50,636 nt of DNA from Actinomycetes bacterium (GCA_021846515.1 JAJZWU010000013.1:1-50636), one strand, 5' to 3'. Positions 1 through 7,404 are shown, counted from the stretch's first letter. Made by a program: numbers and translations. The notes: generated by a model from the letters alone, not told the origin.

Positions 1-73
1 GTTCTACCATGAGTTCAACATCACGGCCACATCTGGCATAGTGCAAAATACGTATACCTTTCAAGCCCACCAT
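1..73 (-). CDS. Partial ORF at window edge, possible ISL3-like transposase N-terminus
   Basis: An open frame enters from the left window edge on the minus strand; the first ATG is at 73. The visible peptide reads M-V-G-L-K-G-I-R-I-L-H-Y-A-R-C-G-R and ends at the edge. The frame stays open upstream to about 97 through L-T-N-H-S-E-I-L-E-A. The pattern (a GLxGIRVL-like segment followed by a short beta-rich stretch) resembles the start of ISL3-family transposases, which precedes their zinc-binding cysteines. Only about 24 residues are visible, so the family call is an inference from memory and could be wrong. No ribosome-binding site is evident. Confidence 0.3.
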   Translation of the reverse strand, partial: MVGLKGIRILHYARCGRDVELMVE

Positions 74-230
74 GGCCTCAAGAATCTCGCTATGATTAGT
101 TAAGATGAAGGTGCTTCGGTTTTGTGTTTTCATATATCAATATTGGAGCACCTTTGTCCGCGATTGGTAGATAGATACCCTGGAGGCACCCCGCTAGAAT
201 CCGAAGAGCCGGAAAAATGCCGGTAGTGAG

Positions 231-306
231 TGGCACCCCCAACGGGATTTGAACCCGTGTCGCCACCTTGAAGGGGTGGTGTCCTAGGCCGCTAGACGAT
301 GGGGGC
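231..306 (-). tRNA. tRNA-Glu (anticodon TTC)
   Basis: Read on the minus strand, the 76 nt fold as a cloverleaf. The acceptor arm GCCCCCA pairs with TGGGGGT, with a G-U at position 1-72. The anticodon stem CCACC/GGTGG encloses the loop CCTTCAA, giving anticodon TTC. The T arm ACGGG-TTCAAAT-CCCGT is standard, and the 3' CCA is encoded (TGG at 231-233). The gene reads away from the ClpS/DUF2017 genes. No convincing terminator is seen in 97-230, and I see no other gene there. Confidence 0.96.
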
Positions 307-483
307 CAGACATGCATATAGAGTGATTACGTCTCGTATGCTTTAAGTCGATTAGTATAGCATTTATACAGAAGTCAGACATACCGGCATATTGACCAGT
401 TGGCACCATACGACTCAGTGTATAGTTTCCCAGTATACGGCGACGAATACATGCACCAAATACCTATCGCAGATAGGCAGTTA

Positions 484-945
484 TTAGTCTATTAATGCTG
501 TTACCATTTTATCCTGCAGCCAGGTGAGGTAATGATAAAGAGCCATCTGCGGGTCATCCATGACATTGGAAGAGTCGTAATCCATATCTTCGGTAATTGC
601 CAGCTTCGTACCCAGGAGCAAGCGGAGTATCTCTACCGCACCCAACCATCGCTCCAGTTCTTCACGCGATATACAGTCCTTCGTCGCGGTTGATTCCAGT
701 AGCTCCAATTCATCCAAATGGCTGATCTTGAGCTCGTTTCCTGCCATTTCCCTATATTCATCTTCATATTTTCCTCCCTCCATATGAGCAGGTGGAAATA
801 GTCGCCTGGTAGCTGGGTCATCTTTTAGTATCAGATGACGTGCTTGGCTGGTAAGCGTAGTAAGTAGGTCTTTCTCGTCTGCACCCATGTAGATACGGTA
901 ATACCCATTATCTTGTAATTCGATATGTTTGTTGTTGAATGTCAA
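484..945 (-). CDS. DUF2017 family protein (ClpS-linked)
   Basis: About 153 residues, rich in Leu and Glu, mostly helical, with no signal peptide. I recognise it as the DUF2017 family because of its sequence style (the C-terminal [16 protein letters not shown] segment) and its place directly after clpS, the usual position in Actinomycetota. Its biochemical role is not known to me. Start choice: a TTG at 945 overlaps the clpS stop as TTGA and follows the purine-rich GGAGCAGGAAAG. A second TTG at 972 would give a 31-nt overlap and has no Shine-Dalgarno. Both candidates are TTG, and the coupling to clpS favours 945. The stop lies 177 nt before the tRNA-Glu gene; that interval (307-483) holds nothing I recognise. 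Confidence 0.8.
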   Translation of the reverse strand: MTFNNKHIELQDNGYYRIYMGADEKDLLTTLTSQARHLILKDDPATRRLFPPAHMEGGKYEDEYREMAGNELKISHLDELELLESTATKDCISREELERWLGAVEILRLLLGTKLAITEDMDYDSSNVMDDPQMALYHYLTWLQDKMVTALID

Positions 946-1313
946 TTTCTTTCCTGCTCCATGGTCGCCCAAAGGCCGTGCTTATGAAGTCTGAATACGT
1001 CGAATTCAGCCCTCTCGCGTGGTCCTGACGATACGACGGCCTTACCCTTGTGATGGACGTCCAGCATAAGCTTGGTAGCTTTTTCCTTGTTGTAACCGAA
1101 TAGTTTTTGGAAAACGAATGTAACATATGACATTAAATTAACGGGATCATTCCAGACTATAACTATCCACGGCCTATCAGGGACGGTGCTGGCCCTTGAG
1201 TAGAGTTCTTCCTTCTCTCTGGGTAAAGTTTTACTTGTAGCTACCACTGATGCACATTTTATCAAGATGCTTCGAATAATGCTGTGTGTCGGGAAAGATA
1301 TTGCCAGAACCAT
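942..1313 (-). CDS. clpS: ATP-dependent Clp protease adaptor ClpS
   Basis: ClpS binds the N-terminal domain of ClpA/ClpC and delivers N-degron substrates to the ClpP protease in the cytoplasm. The core (about residues 46-120) shows the family pattern: [12 protein letters not shown] near the start, the [12 protein letters not shown] helix, and [15 protein letters not shown] with the conserved M and HxxG region that lines the N-degron pocket. Length is 123 aa from the ATG at 1313, slightly long for the family. A GTG at 1247 would give about 101 aa, closer to typical, but neither start has a clear Shine-Dalgarno. It is followed by the overlapping DUF2017 gene and is transcribed divergently from ctaB across about 120 bp. 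Confidence 0.9.
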   Translation of the reverse strand: MVLAISFPTHSIIRSILIKCASVVATSKTLPREKEELYSRASTVPDRPWIVIVWNDPVNLMSYVTFVFQKLFGYNKEKATKLMLDVHHKGKAVVSSGPRERAEFDVFRLHKHGLWATMEQERN

Positions 1314-1435
1314 AGGGTGGCCTATTCATAGTGCGATATTATTTATTGGCTCAGAGCATCAACCAGGATATTGCATGATAAACTGTTAACGGGAATGGCT
1401 ACGTTATTGCGTGGCTCGGAGTAGAAGGAATCGAT

Positions 1436-2344
1436 GTGACTATTACCGGCCGTGCGTCAGGTGAAACATTTGATGTGTCTAATAAAATAAGGGCTTATAT
1501 AGCCTTGACTAAGCCACGTATCATCGAGTTGTTGCTGGTCACCACACTACCTGCCATGTTTCTCGCTAAAGATGGAGTACCGTCAATTGCCCTTATGGCT
1601 GGGACCCTTCTTGGGGGAACTATGTCTGCAGGTGGGGCAAATGCAGCGAATATGGTAGTAGATCGAGATATCGACAAACTGATGGAGAGAACAAAGGGCA
1701 GGCCACTGGCTATGGGGGTAATTTCTCCTGTGGGTGCGGCAATTTTTGCCGCCCTACTTGAGGTGGCAGCATTTATATGTCTTTGGATGGTTGCCAATCT
1801 TCTTGCAGCCGAGCTGGCTCTTGCCGGCGCACTTTTTTATTTGATCGTGTATACTTTATGGCTAAAGCGATCCTCCTCGCAGAATATAGTGATAGGTGGA
1901 GCGGCAGGTGCAGTTCCTGTTCTGGTAGGATGGGCGGCTGTAACCAACAACTTGTCATGGGCTGCCGCTGTAATGTTTGCCATAGTCTTTTTTTGGACGC
2001 CTCCTCATTTTTGGGCACTTGCGTTACGCTATCGAGATGACTATAAGGCAGTCAGTGTTCCCATGTTGCCAGTAGTGTCTACTTACAATACTACCGTCCT
2101 GCAGATGTTGATCTATACGATCGTCCTCTGGGTGTGTTCATTACTGTTAATTCCTGTTGGCGGCATGGGATTGATATATATAGTTGTTTCCGTGGTGGTC
2201 GGAGCGGTATTTGTTTGGCAGGCATGGGGTCTGTACAGGCGTGCAAAGTGGACATCTCCAATGAAGGTATTTCATTGGTCGATTACCTATTTGACCATCT
2301 TGTTTGTGGCTATAGCTGTAGACGTAGTTATTCGCCACCACTGA
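1436..2344 (+). CDS. ctaB: Protoheme IX farnesyltransferase (heme o synthase)
   Basis: CtaB is an integral membrane prenyltransferase that attaches a farnesyl group to heme b, giving heme o for haem-copper terminal oxidases. The 302 aa product has the UbiA-superfamily layout of about eight to nine hydrophobic helices. The first Asp-rich motif is N-A-A-N-M-V-V-D-R-D-I-D (NxxxDxxxD pattern) at about residues 78-89, and a second polar loop, Y-R-D-D-Y-K, lies near residue 200. The N-terminal A-L-T-K-P-R-I motif is typical. The start is GTG at 1436, five nt after GAAGGAA at 1424-1430. No other cytochrome oxidase gene is present in the window. It is followed convergently by the HEPN/MNT pair after an 85-bp gap. 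Confidence 0.94.
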   Translation: MTITGRASGETFDVSNKIRAYIALTKPRIIELLLVTTLPAMFLAKDGVPSIALMAGTLLGGTMSAGGANAANMVVDRDIDKLMERTKGRPLAMGVISPVGAAIFAALLEVAAFICLWMVANLLAAELALAGALFYLIVYTLWLKRSSSQNIVIGGAAGAVPVLVGWAAVTNNLSWAAAVMFAIVFFWTPPHFWALALRYRDDYKAVSVPMLPVVSTYNTTVLQMLIYTIVLWVCSLLLIPVGGMGLIYIVVSVVVGAVFVWQAWGLYRRAKWTSPMKVFHWSITYLTILFVAIAVDVVIRHH

Positions 2345-2429
2345 GGTACCCGGCTTTCCGTTGAGCTTTTTGGCGCTGTATAGGCAACCATTGATGACGG
2401 CGGAATAGAGTACACACGACGACCGTTAA

Positions 2430-2807
2430 TCAAGGTTTGGTGCTTTCAAGCAACTTCTTCAAGGCGGGCGCAAAGGAGTTTTTGATAACTTGATAGACAT
2501 CATCAGCGATGCTTTCTATGTAAGTATGAACCGTTAAGTTGCGCGCAGTGAGAAATTCAAACCAAATTTCCAGATTATCTATATATCCCAATTGAGCAGC
2601 TTCGCGAAAAGTTGCTTTTGGGCTTGTAGCCAATCTTCCATCTTCTTCAATAAGACTCTTTAGGTATTTCCACGACAGCTCGAAACAGAATTCAAAAGCC
2701 TGGATGGAGGCAGCGCGCTGGAGCTCTCCCTCGGGAGCCGAGAGCGCTCTTTGCAAGAAGGCCTGCGCCTTCTCAAGCTGCTGGAATTGAACCTTTGATC
2801 TGTCCAT
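2430..2807 (-). CDS. HEPN-domain (HI0074-type) toxin of a MNT/HEPN pair
   Basis: This 125 aa helical protein matches the HI0074-type nucleotidyltransferase substrate-binding family, now regarded as HEPN ribonuclease toxins. The HEPN signature Rx4-6H is present as R-N-L-T-V-H in A-R-N-L-T-V-H-T-Y near residues 89-97. The N-terminal helices carry the E-K-A-Q-A-F-L-Q-R-A-L and F-E-F-C-F-E-L-S-W-K-Y-L patterns seen in the family. It is encoded directly after the nucleotidyltransferase gene with a 35-nt overlap, so the two are almost certainly co-translated. In characterised pairs the nucleotidyltransferase neutralises the HEPN RNase by adding AMP near the active site. I infer the same here. The catalytic motif looks intact, so the module may be functional. 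Confidence 0.85.
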   Translation of the reverse strand: MDRSKVQFQQLEKAQAFLQRALSAPEGELQRAASIQAFEFCFELSWKYLKSLIEEDGRLATSPKATFREAAQLGYIDNLEIWFEFLTARNLTVHTYIESIADDVYQVIKNSFAPALKKLLESTKP

Positions 2808-3108
2808 CTATAAGATCCACCTTGGATTGCTCGACTGTATTCCTGAACTCGGTTGTAGCAGCGCTTAAATCTACGATATCTACCATATATGGTATATTTG
2901 AGTCGTCCAACGCATTCCACAGACGAGATCTGACTGAGAACGGGAGCGGTTTTGTGCCAATGAAGCCTATGTCAATGTCGCTGAATTTGTGGGCAGTTCC
3001 ATTGGCTCGTGACCCAAAAATAACCGGATGCCATTCATCAATGTCAACATACCGGGCAACAATACGCCGCAACTCTTCTAAATAGTAGTCTTCAAGCTGA
3101 AGTCCCAT
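2773..3108 (-). CDS. MNT-domain nucleotidyltransferase antitoxin (HI0073-type)
   Basis: A minimal nucleotidyltransferase of 111 aa. The pol-beta motif GSx10DxD is complete: G-S-R-A-N-G-T-A-H-K-F-S-D-I-D, with a third acidic residue in M-V-D-I-V-D-L about 35 residues on. It pairs with the overlapping downstream HEPN gene as a MNT/HEPN toxin-antitoxin unit in which this is the antitoxin. Start choice: ATG at 3108 has no Shine-Dalgarno, but a TATATT box sits exactly six nt upstream (3115-3120), as expected for a leaderless transcript. An upstream TTG at 3150 would add 14 residues with no family resemblance. Autoregulation is likely but not shown by any repeat I can see. Confidence 0.86.
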   Translation of the reverse strand: MGLQLEDYYLEELRRIVARYVDIDEWHPVIFGSRANGTAHKFSDIDIGFIGTKPLPFSVRSRLWNALDDSNIPYMVDIVDLSAATTEFRNTVEQSKVDLIDGQIKGSIPAA

Positions 3109-3114
3109 AATACA

Positions 3115-3120
3115 AATATA
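3115..3120 (-). promoter_or_regulatory. -10 element of leaderless MNT/HEPN promoter
   Basis: TATATT on the minus strand, followed by six nt (TGTATT) and then the ATG at 3108. Transcription would begin at or next to the start codon. No clear -35 is visible. Confidence 0.45.
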
Positions 3121-3362
3121 TAGCTTTTTACGGTCTGTTGTATAAGCCAAGGAACTTTTGCAGGACTAACTTGGTCTATCATGTACACATCTATGCCCAT
3201 CAGCTTCACTATGAGTGCAGCCAGTAATTCTATGTGGCCGACACTAGTGACAAGGGCAATTTTCGGTTTCAACAGCTTCCCTTTCTCGTACTGGGTACCT
3301 GTTCCCATGTCTTCAACACCACCGCCGACGCACTGGCTATCGATTTGTGGCAAGCTATAGTG

Positions 3363-4121
3363 ATGCAAGCCAAGAAGAATGACGAACTTACAAAGAACAC
3401 TAAATTGGGAGTACTGACCAAGGCAGCTACTACCGGCCAGCGTAAGTTATGGTCTCGCCGAGCAACGTCATGGGATCACGGGGCATTGCCAGGTTTGCAT
3501 GATGTGGTGGCTCGTGTAATTGCAGTTGCTTCGCCAGGCATGAATGACATCATAGTAGATTTGGGCTGTGGTACTGGAGCCCTTACGCTGCCTATAGCAG
3601 AAAAGGCAGAGAGCGTGATCGCTGTAGACATCAGTGATGAGATGCTGAAGGAGCTGGACAACAAGGCAAGGGCATCTGGCATTATCAACATAAGAGCTAT
3701 CTCAGATGCAATTGAAAAATTAACACTGGAGTCAGGAAGTATTGATATCGTAGTTACCAACTATGCCCTGCACCATTTGAGAGATCCGGATAAGGTACTG
3801 GTTGTGAGGCGTGCCTACGACTGGCTCAAACCGGGCGGCCGCCTGGTGATAGGTGACATGATGTTTGGCAGGGGAGCTACGGTGCATGATCGAAAGGTAA
3901 TATCTTCAAAGGTGGCTGCATTTGCAAAGAAGGGTCCTGCCGGGTGGTGGCGAATAGCCAAAAATGTTGCCAAATTTATGCTGAAGGTGCAGGAGCGCCC
4001 AGCTACTATGAGCAGATGGATAGGATGGTTGGAGGAAGCAGGATTTACTGGCGTCCAAGGCGAGATAATTCGCAATGAAGCAGCAGTCGTTTATGGAGTA
4101 AAACCTACTTCGGGCAAGTAA
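3363..4121 (+). CDS. Class I SAM-dependent methyltransferase
   Basis: A 252 aa soluble protein with a Rossmann-type methyltransferase fold. Motif I is V-D-L-G-C-G-T-G-A-L-T-L, followed by the acidic end of strand 2 (V-I-A-V-D-I-S-D-E-M-L). Motif IV is I-D-I-V-V-T-N-Y-A-L-H-H-L, and the L-K-P-G-G-R-L-V-I-G-D segment marks strand 5. The architecture is UbiE-like, but the substrate cannot be read from sequence. The frame is open from 3234, but the first 43 codons look non-coding. I chose ATG 3363, where protein-like sequence (M-Q-A-K-K-N-D) begins; GTG at 3360 is an alternative and neither has a strong Shine-Dalgarno. It is divergent from the MNT gene, and the intervening 3109-3362 holds no other gene I can support. 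Confidence 0.8.
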   Translation: MQAKKNDELTKNTKLGVLTKAATTGQRKLWSRRATSWDHGALPGLHDVVARVIAVASPGMNDIIVDLGCGTGALTLPIAEKAESVIAVDISDEMLKELDNKARASGIINIRAISDAIEKLTLESGSIDIVVTNYALHHLRDPDKVLVVRRAYDWLKPGGRLVIGDMMFGRGATVHDRKVISSKVAAFAKKGPAGWWRIAKNVAKFMLKVQERPATMSRWIGWLEEAGFTGVQGEIIRNEAAVVYGVKPTSGK

Positions 4122-4240
4122 ATCTGTCTACGATATATATGGTGTATGTGAGCTGATGCCGGTTATGCAGTCATGGGCTTGCTCTTGGTTTGTACGACGA
4201 TGTCAGGTGAGATACGAAACGAGAAAGAGGTTGGGATTGT

Positions 4241-4747
4241 ATGAAGATTGAAGCCGTAAACGGTGATATTACCGGCTTACAGGTAGATGCGATAGTAAAT
4301 GCCGCCAACCAGGCACTGGTAGGTGGAGGGGGAGTGGATGGAGCCATTCACAGGGCGGCAGGTGCAGCAGAATTGCATCAAGCATGTGCTGCAATTGGTT
4401 ATTGCCACCCGGGTGACGCAGTAGCTACGCCAGGGTTCAGGCTGCCGGCCAAGTGGATCATGCATACAGTAGGTCCCGTGTGGCGGGGAGGTGATCACAA
4501 TGAAGCAGCCATACTGGAGTCATGCTATCGTAGATCGATAGCGGCAGCTGAAGAGCTACAAGCAAAGTCGGTAGCCTTTCCCGCTATTTCTACGGGTGTA
4601 TACGGCTATCCGCCGGATCAGGCTGCCCGTATAGCGGTCGACACATTACGATCAATAGACAGTTCTGTGGTGGAACGCTGCTTGCTGGTAGCTTTCGACG
4701 AAACAACATTCAGGATTTATATCAGCCTGCTTGATCTCCTATCGTAA
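4241..4747 (+). CDS. Macrodomain protein (O-acetyl-ADP-ribose deacetylase type)
   Basis: A stand-alone macrodomain of 168 aa that should bind ADP-ribose derivatives. The substrate-binding hallmarks are clear: G-D-I-T near residue 10, [19 protein letters not shown] (the NAAN strand and Gly-rich loop), and [10 protein letters not shown] around residue 125. These match the YmdB/MacroD class, which deacetylates O-acetyl-ADP-ribose and removes mono-ADP-ribose. An AGAGG about 10 nt before the ATG is a possible ribosome-binding site. No ADP-ribosyltransferase gene lies next to it in this window. Its setting among toxin-antitoxin and IS remnants is compatible with a stress or defence role, but that is inference. 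Confidence 0.92.
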   Translation: MKIEAVNGDITGLQVDAIVNAANQALVGGGGVDGAIHRAAGAAELHQACAAIGYCHPGDAVATPGFRLPAKWIMHTVGPVWRGGDHNEAAILESCYRRSIAAAEELQAKSVAFPAISTGVYGYPPDQAARIAVDTLRSIDSSVVERCLLVAFDETTFRIYISLLDLLS

Positions 4748-4883
4748 GACGATTAGATCGCTCAATGGTAAATAGTAGTACGGTGCCCGTAAATGCAGTT
4801 ATCTGCTATGACCCGTTATATTGTTCAACCGGCCACCACTGCACTTTATCAGTTAAGTTGGCAGATCTGGCAGGAGATGCGCA

Positions 4884-4920
4884 TTGGAGTGATGTAAATG
4901 TAATAAATATAATGTATAAT
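4884..4920 (+). promoter_or_regulatory. Promoter for the vapB-like gene, probably leaderless
   Basis: TTGGAG at 4884-4889 and TATAAT at 4908-4913 are 18 bp apart. A second TATAAT lies at 4915-4920. The first box ends 5 nt before an ATG at 4919 and the second ends 7 nt before an ATG at 4928, so either would give a transcript starting at or near an initiation codon. Confidence 0.5.
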
Positions 4921-4927
4921 GATACTG

Positions 4928-5134
4928 ATGCGAAGGCTGCAAATCAGCATTGACGAAGAACTGGATTATATATTAGCCAGCGAAGCCATCAAACGACATA
5001 TTTCCCGGGCAGCGATTATTCGTGAACTTGTCCGAAATGCCTTCGGGAATGCAGAACATCGCGATCCCATACTTCCCCTGATCGGCGATATTGATGAAGA
5101 TGCTGGGAATATTGACGATGTAGTATATGGATGA
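4928..5134 (+). CDS. Ribbon-helix-helix antitoxin, VapB type
   Basis: A 68 aa protein whose N-terminal half is a ribbon-helix-helix DNA-binding domain: M-R-R-L-Q-I-S-I-D-E-E-L as the strand, then helices through S-R-A-A-I-I-R-E-L-V-R. The acidic C-terminal tail would wrap the toxin. Its stop codon overlaps the ATG of the following vapC (TGATG), the usual vapBC arrangement. The toxin gene is broken, so this antitoxin appears orphaned. It could still repress its own promoter or act on other VapC proteins. The start could also be ATG 4919 (three residues longer). No Shine-Dalgarno is present, fitting the leaderless promoter immediately upstream. The preceding 4748-4883 holds nothing recognisable. 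Confidence 0.75.
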   Translation: MRRLQISIDEELDYILASEAIKRHISRAAIIRELVRNAFGNAEHRDPILPLIGDIDEDAGNIDDVVYG

Positions 5135-5360
5135 TGAGGTTTGTCGATACGTCATTCTGGATCGGGTTGCGTTACCGAAAAAGATGCACGTCACCAACCA
5201 GCCAAATCTCTATCTGGCTGGCCCAGGACAGCTTCTTACTGCTACGCTGATCTTGGGTGAGACCTGGACGTTTCTCCGTCGCCGCAGCGGACAAGTACGG
5301 GCTATATAATTTCTTGATGCTGCAACGGAACTGGACTCGCTCAGTATTCGTCACATAATC
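5134..5360 (+). pseudogene. Broken vapC (PIN-domain toxin)
   Basis: The reading frame starts with M-R-F-V-D-T-S-F-W-I-G-L, a PIN-domain N-terminus carrying the first metal-binding Asp. After about 16 codons similarity continues in another frame as L-L-T-A-T-L-I-L-G-E-T-W-T-F-L-R-R-R, the central PIN segment with its conserved Glu. The switch falls at or near a run of five A at 5178-5182, so a one-base homopolymer change explains it. The second frame then meets TAA at 5307-5309, after which F-L-D-A-A-T-E-L-D continues the family pattern. The C-terminal third with the remaining acidic residues is missing and IS3-type sequence begins by about 5405. So there is a frameshift, a nonsense codon and a truncation, and the toxin is inactive. 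Confidence 0.75.
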
Positions 5361-5404
5361 GACAAGAACCGAGATGAACTCGGAGTTGCGCAAGTATCCG
5401 GTGG

Positions 5405-5860
5405 ATGCTTGCGGGAAAAGGGATGATCGCTGTCAGGCGGGTAGCTGCCAACATGAAGACCTACATGATACTTCAGTGCTTGGAGATGCCGCGGGTGCGT
5501 CGTGGAGTTCTTCGGTTTGTCAAGCTGGTTGTCCACTCGGATGGGAAAGCCAGTTCATCAGTGCGTTTCACCGAACGCCTGGAAGAGATCGGCGCTAGCC
5601 CGAGTATCGGGACGGTGGTCGATAGCTTCGATAATGCACTGGCAGAAACGGTGAACGGGCTTTACAAGACCGAGTGTGTGTATGGACCCGATGCCCGCGG
5701 ATGGGATGACGTCAATCATCTGGAACAAGACAGCCTTGGGTGGATGGAATGGTATAACCACGAAAGACTCCATGGTTATCTTGATGATATACCGCCTGTG
5801 GAGTTTGAAGAGAGCTATAATGCAAAACAGACCGACCAACTACTGGTTGGAATCAAATGA
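5405..5860 (+). pseudogene. IS3-family transposase OrfB, C-terminal remnant
   Basis: This 151-codon frame matches only the C-terminal half of an IS3-group DDE transposase. Recognisable pieces are R-V-A-A-N-M-K-T, V-V-H-S-D-G-K-A-S-S-S-V-R-F-T-E-R-L, V-D-S-F-D-N-A-L-A-E-T-V-N-G-L-Y-K-T-E (second Asp and the Glu region) and W-Y-N-H-E-R-L-H-G-Y-L. It ends naturally after L-V-G-I-K. The first catalytic Asp region and all of OrfA are absent. The usual HHSDxGSQY motif is degraded to VHSDGKASS, so the copy is both truncated and worn. The left breakpoint abuts the vapC relic at about 5400. It cannot encode active transposase. Confidence 0.85.
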
Positions 5861-5891
5861 AATGAGCCTCCAACAAACCCAGTACACTTCA
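5405..5891 (+). mobile_element. IS3-family insertion sequence remnant with right end
   Basis: The transposase remnant is followed after its stop by GCCTCCAACAAACCCAG at 5865-5881 and then TACACTTCA to 5891. This layout (GCCTCCAxxAAACCC, then a short run ending TTCA) resembles the right terminal inverted repeat of related IS3-group elements. The left half of the element is gone and no left inverted repeat or target duplication is visible. It sits between a truncated vapC and a truncated lipoprotein frame, so the element or a later deletion rearranged both neighbours. Confidence 0.65.
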
Positions 5892-6148
5892 CTATTGTAA
5901 CCAGTATTTTTGCGGGAACATTGTTACTCAGTTCTTGTGCAACGACGCACAAGAGTCCGTCAAAGCCAACTGCCAATACGATAGCGAAACCATCAACCAG
6001 TACTATGATTACCCCCGCTGTGGGGAACCGGTATTTGCCAACACTTATAAATTCGAACACGAATCATTACATGTCTTTTTCGTGTGTGTTACCCACCTTC
6101 TGCATGGTGGTAACCACAACCGGCTATGCTGTTACTTACCACGGATAA
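5892..6148 (+). pseudogene. Beheaded lipoprotein gene fragment
   Basis: Immediately after the IS right end an open frame reads I-V-T-S-I-F-A-G-T-L-L-L-S-S-C-A-T-T-H-K. This is a hydrophobic signal segment ending in a lipobox (L-S-S-C) followed by the Ser/Thr/Pro/Lys-rich linker usual after a lipidated Cys. No in-frame start codon with a basic n-region is left, because the 5' end is replaced by the IS end; TTG at 5921 is the only late start. The frame runs to a stop at 6146-6148. Its distal half has no recognisable domain and may be frameshifted. I take it as a truncated lipoprotein gene; this is inference from the signal sequence alone. Confidence 0.4.
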
Positions 6149-6315
6149 ACTGATGACGACAGATATATTTGCACCACTGAAGCCTCCAACTTCTCTATGG
6201 CAGTATTGCCCTGAGTTCCAAGCAACCGGTTACGCGCTGGCTTAAACTTTTCATATAAACTGTTGAGCGTTTTTACGACAACAATACCATCAACTACTGG
6301 CTAAGCTGCGTGATC
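6149..6315. other. Non-coding accessory stretch
   Basis: No supported gene. On the minus strand a frame without a start codon is open from 6300 to 6136 and encodes protein-like text such as L-Y-E-K-F-K-P-A-R-N-R-L-L. It may be a relic of something lost, but I cannot name it. Confidence 0.25.
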
Positions 6316-7398
6316 TCAGCCGTTGTAATGGGCAATAATGTTGTGCAATTCATTGGCTGCCGCAGAGCCGTAGTATTTTGTGACACATGCAAGTTCGTGT
6401 GTCTGTATGGGAGTCAGCTGGGGTGGTTGGGTAGAAGACGACGAGGGGATCGGCGGAACCAGGCTGCCTGTCCCCGGTTGCGGGAGCAGATTGCCTGATG
6501 GCCCACCTGCCACTTGCGGCATGACAACGGTCTGGTTGGTACCAAAATTGGATAGATATATGTACGAGTGGTATTGCCCCCCCGATGAGTTGGACATCTT
6601 ATCGGATACTTCTCTTATGTATCCATTTGAATCGACATATACATGTGCCGGCACCTGCGGCTGGTTGGCAAGGCAGAATGAGACTTGCGCCACCTGCTTC
6701 TCCGCTTGTGTGATGCCACTCATGTCTAACAGGTCGCTTGGATTGACGGTAATAGCATACTCGGTTGTCTGTATACCATCTACCACCTTGTGACCAATTA
6801 CAGTTGAGGAGGTAATTTCCTGATTGGCCAGATCCAGCATGCCGGACGGACTCGCTATGTCCATCATGGCCAGCGATCCCATATGAATGCCAAGGTAGCC
6901 AACTACCAAGATATAAAGTTGCATCAAAGTATAAGGAGTCCAGGAGCTGTTGTAACTCTGCATTGTCTGGGAGCTGGGTGGACACGGACACGGAGCGGTG
7001 GTTGGTATTCCTCTCCCAAGGGCTACGTAGGCAGTAGTGCCGGATACCCGGAGAGACGTATCTGCACCTCCACCCGCATAAATTGATTCTTCAACCGGAT
7101 CAAGGCGAACAATCGCGTTACCGGTCAGCAAAAAGGACACTGGACTGCCGGTAGAGCTCGCTCTGCCAAACTCATAGGTAACATCGAAAGAGCCGGATGA
7201 GAGCGTATGGCCAAGTGCCGACGTTACCGCCCTCAGTGCCCTGCTGCCTTTTTCATTGCCGGACTTACGATATATTTGCCCGTGGTGACCGGATGATGAC
7301 TGCAGCCCGGTAAGTGCTACAATAGGTATTGACAGTATGCCGATAGATGCTACAACCAGCAAAACTACCCCTGCACGACCCCACGTAAGCCACTTCAT
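6316..7398 (-). CDS. Membrane-anchored LprG/LppX-like secreted protein
   Basis: A 360 aa exported protein. The N-terminus (M-K-W-L-T-W-G-R then about 20 hydrophobic residues) is a signal anchor with no lipobox Cys. The body has the pattern of the LppX/LprAFG-type lipid-binding fold of actinobacteria: strands around S-F-D-V-T-Y-E-F, G-H-K-V-V-D-G-I-Q-T-T-E-Y-A-I-T, then A-H-V-Y-V-D-S-N-G-Y-I-R-E-V and a final Y-L-S-N-F-G-T. A Pro/Ser-rich segment precedes a short C-terminal helix. The family is assigned by pattern, not alignment. The frame is open further upstream (to 7656), but that part mirrors the moxR gene. ATG 7398 follows a TATAAT box by six nt. It is divergent from moxR. Confidence 0.65.
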   Translation of the reverse strand: MKWLTWGRAGVVLLVVASIGILSIPIVALTGLQSSSGHHGQIYRKSGNEKGSRALRAVTSALGHTLSSGSFDVTYEFGRASSTGSPVSFLLTGNAIVRLDPVEESIYAGGGADTSLRVSGTTAYVALGRGIPTTAPCPCPPSSQTMQSYNSSWTPYTLMQLYILVVGYLGIHMGSLAMMDIASPSGMLDLANQEITSSTVIGHKVVDGIQTTEYAITVNPSDLLDMSGITQAEKQVAQVSFCLANQPQVPAHVYVDSNGYIREVSDKMSNSSGGQYHSYIYLSNFGTNQTVVMPQVAGGPSGNLLPQPGTGSLVPPIPSSSSTQPPQLTPIQTHELACVTKYYGSAAANELHNIIAHYNG

Positions 7399-7404
7399 GA
7401 TACA

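Noticed and set aside
3078-3368. Minus-strand frame over the MNT promoter and methyltransferase 5' region
   Set aside because: No recognisable domain, overlaps the MNT start on the same strand in another frame, and has no start signals.
4765-4953. Small plus-strand frame upstream of vapB
   Set aside because: Overlaps the vapB promoter and start, no Shine-Dalgarno, no family resemblance.
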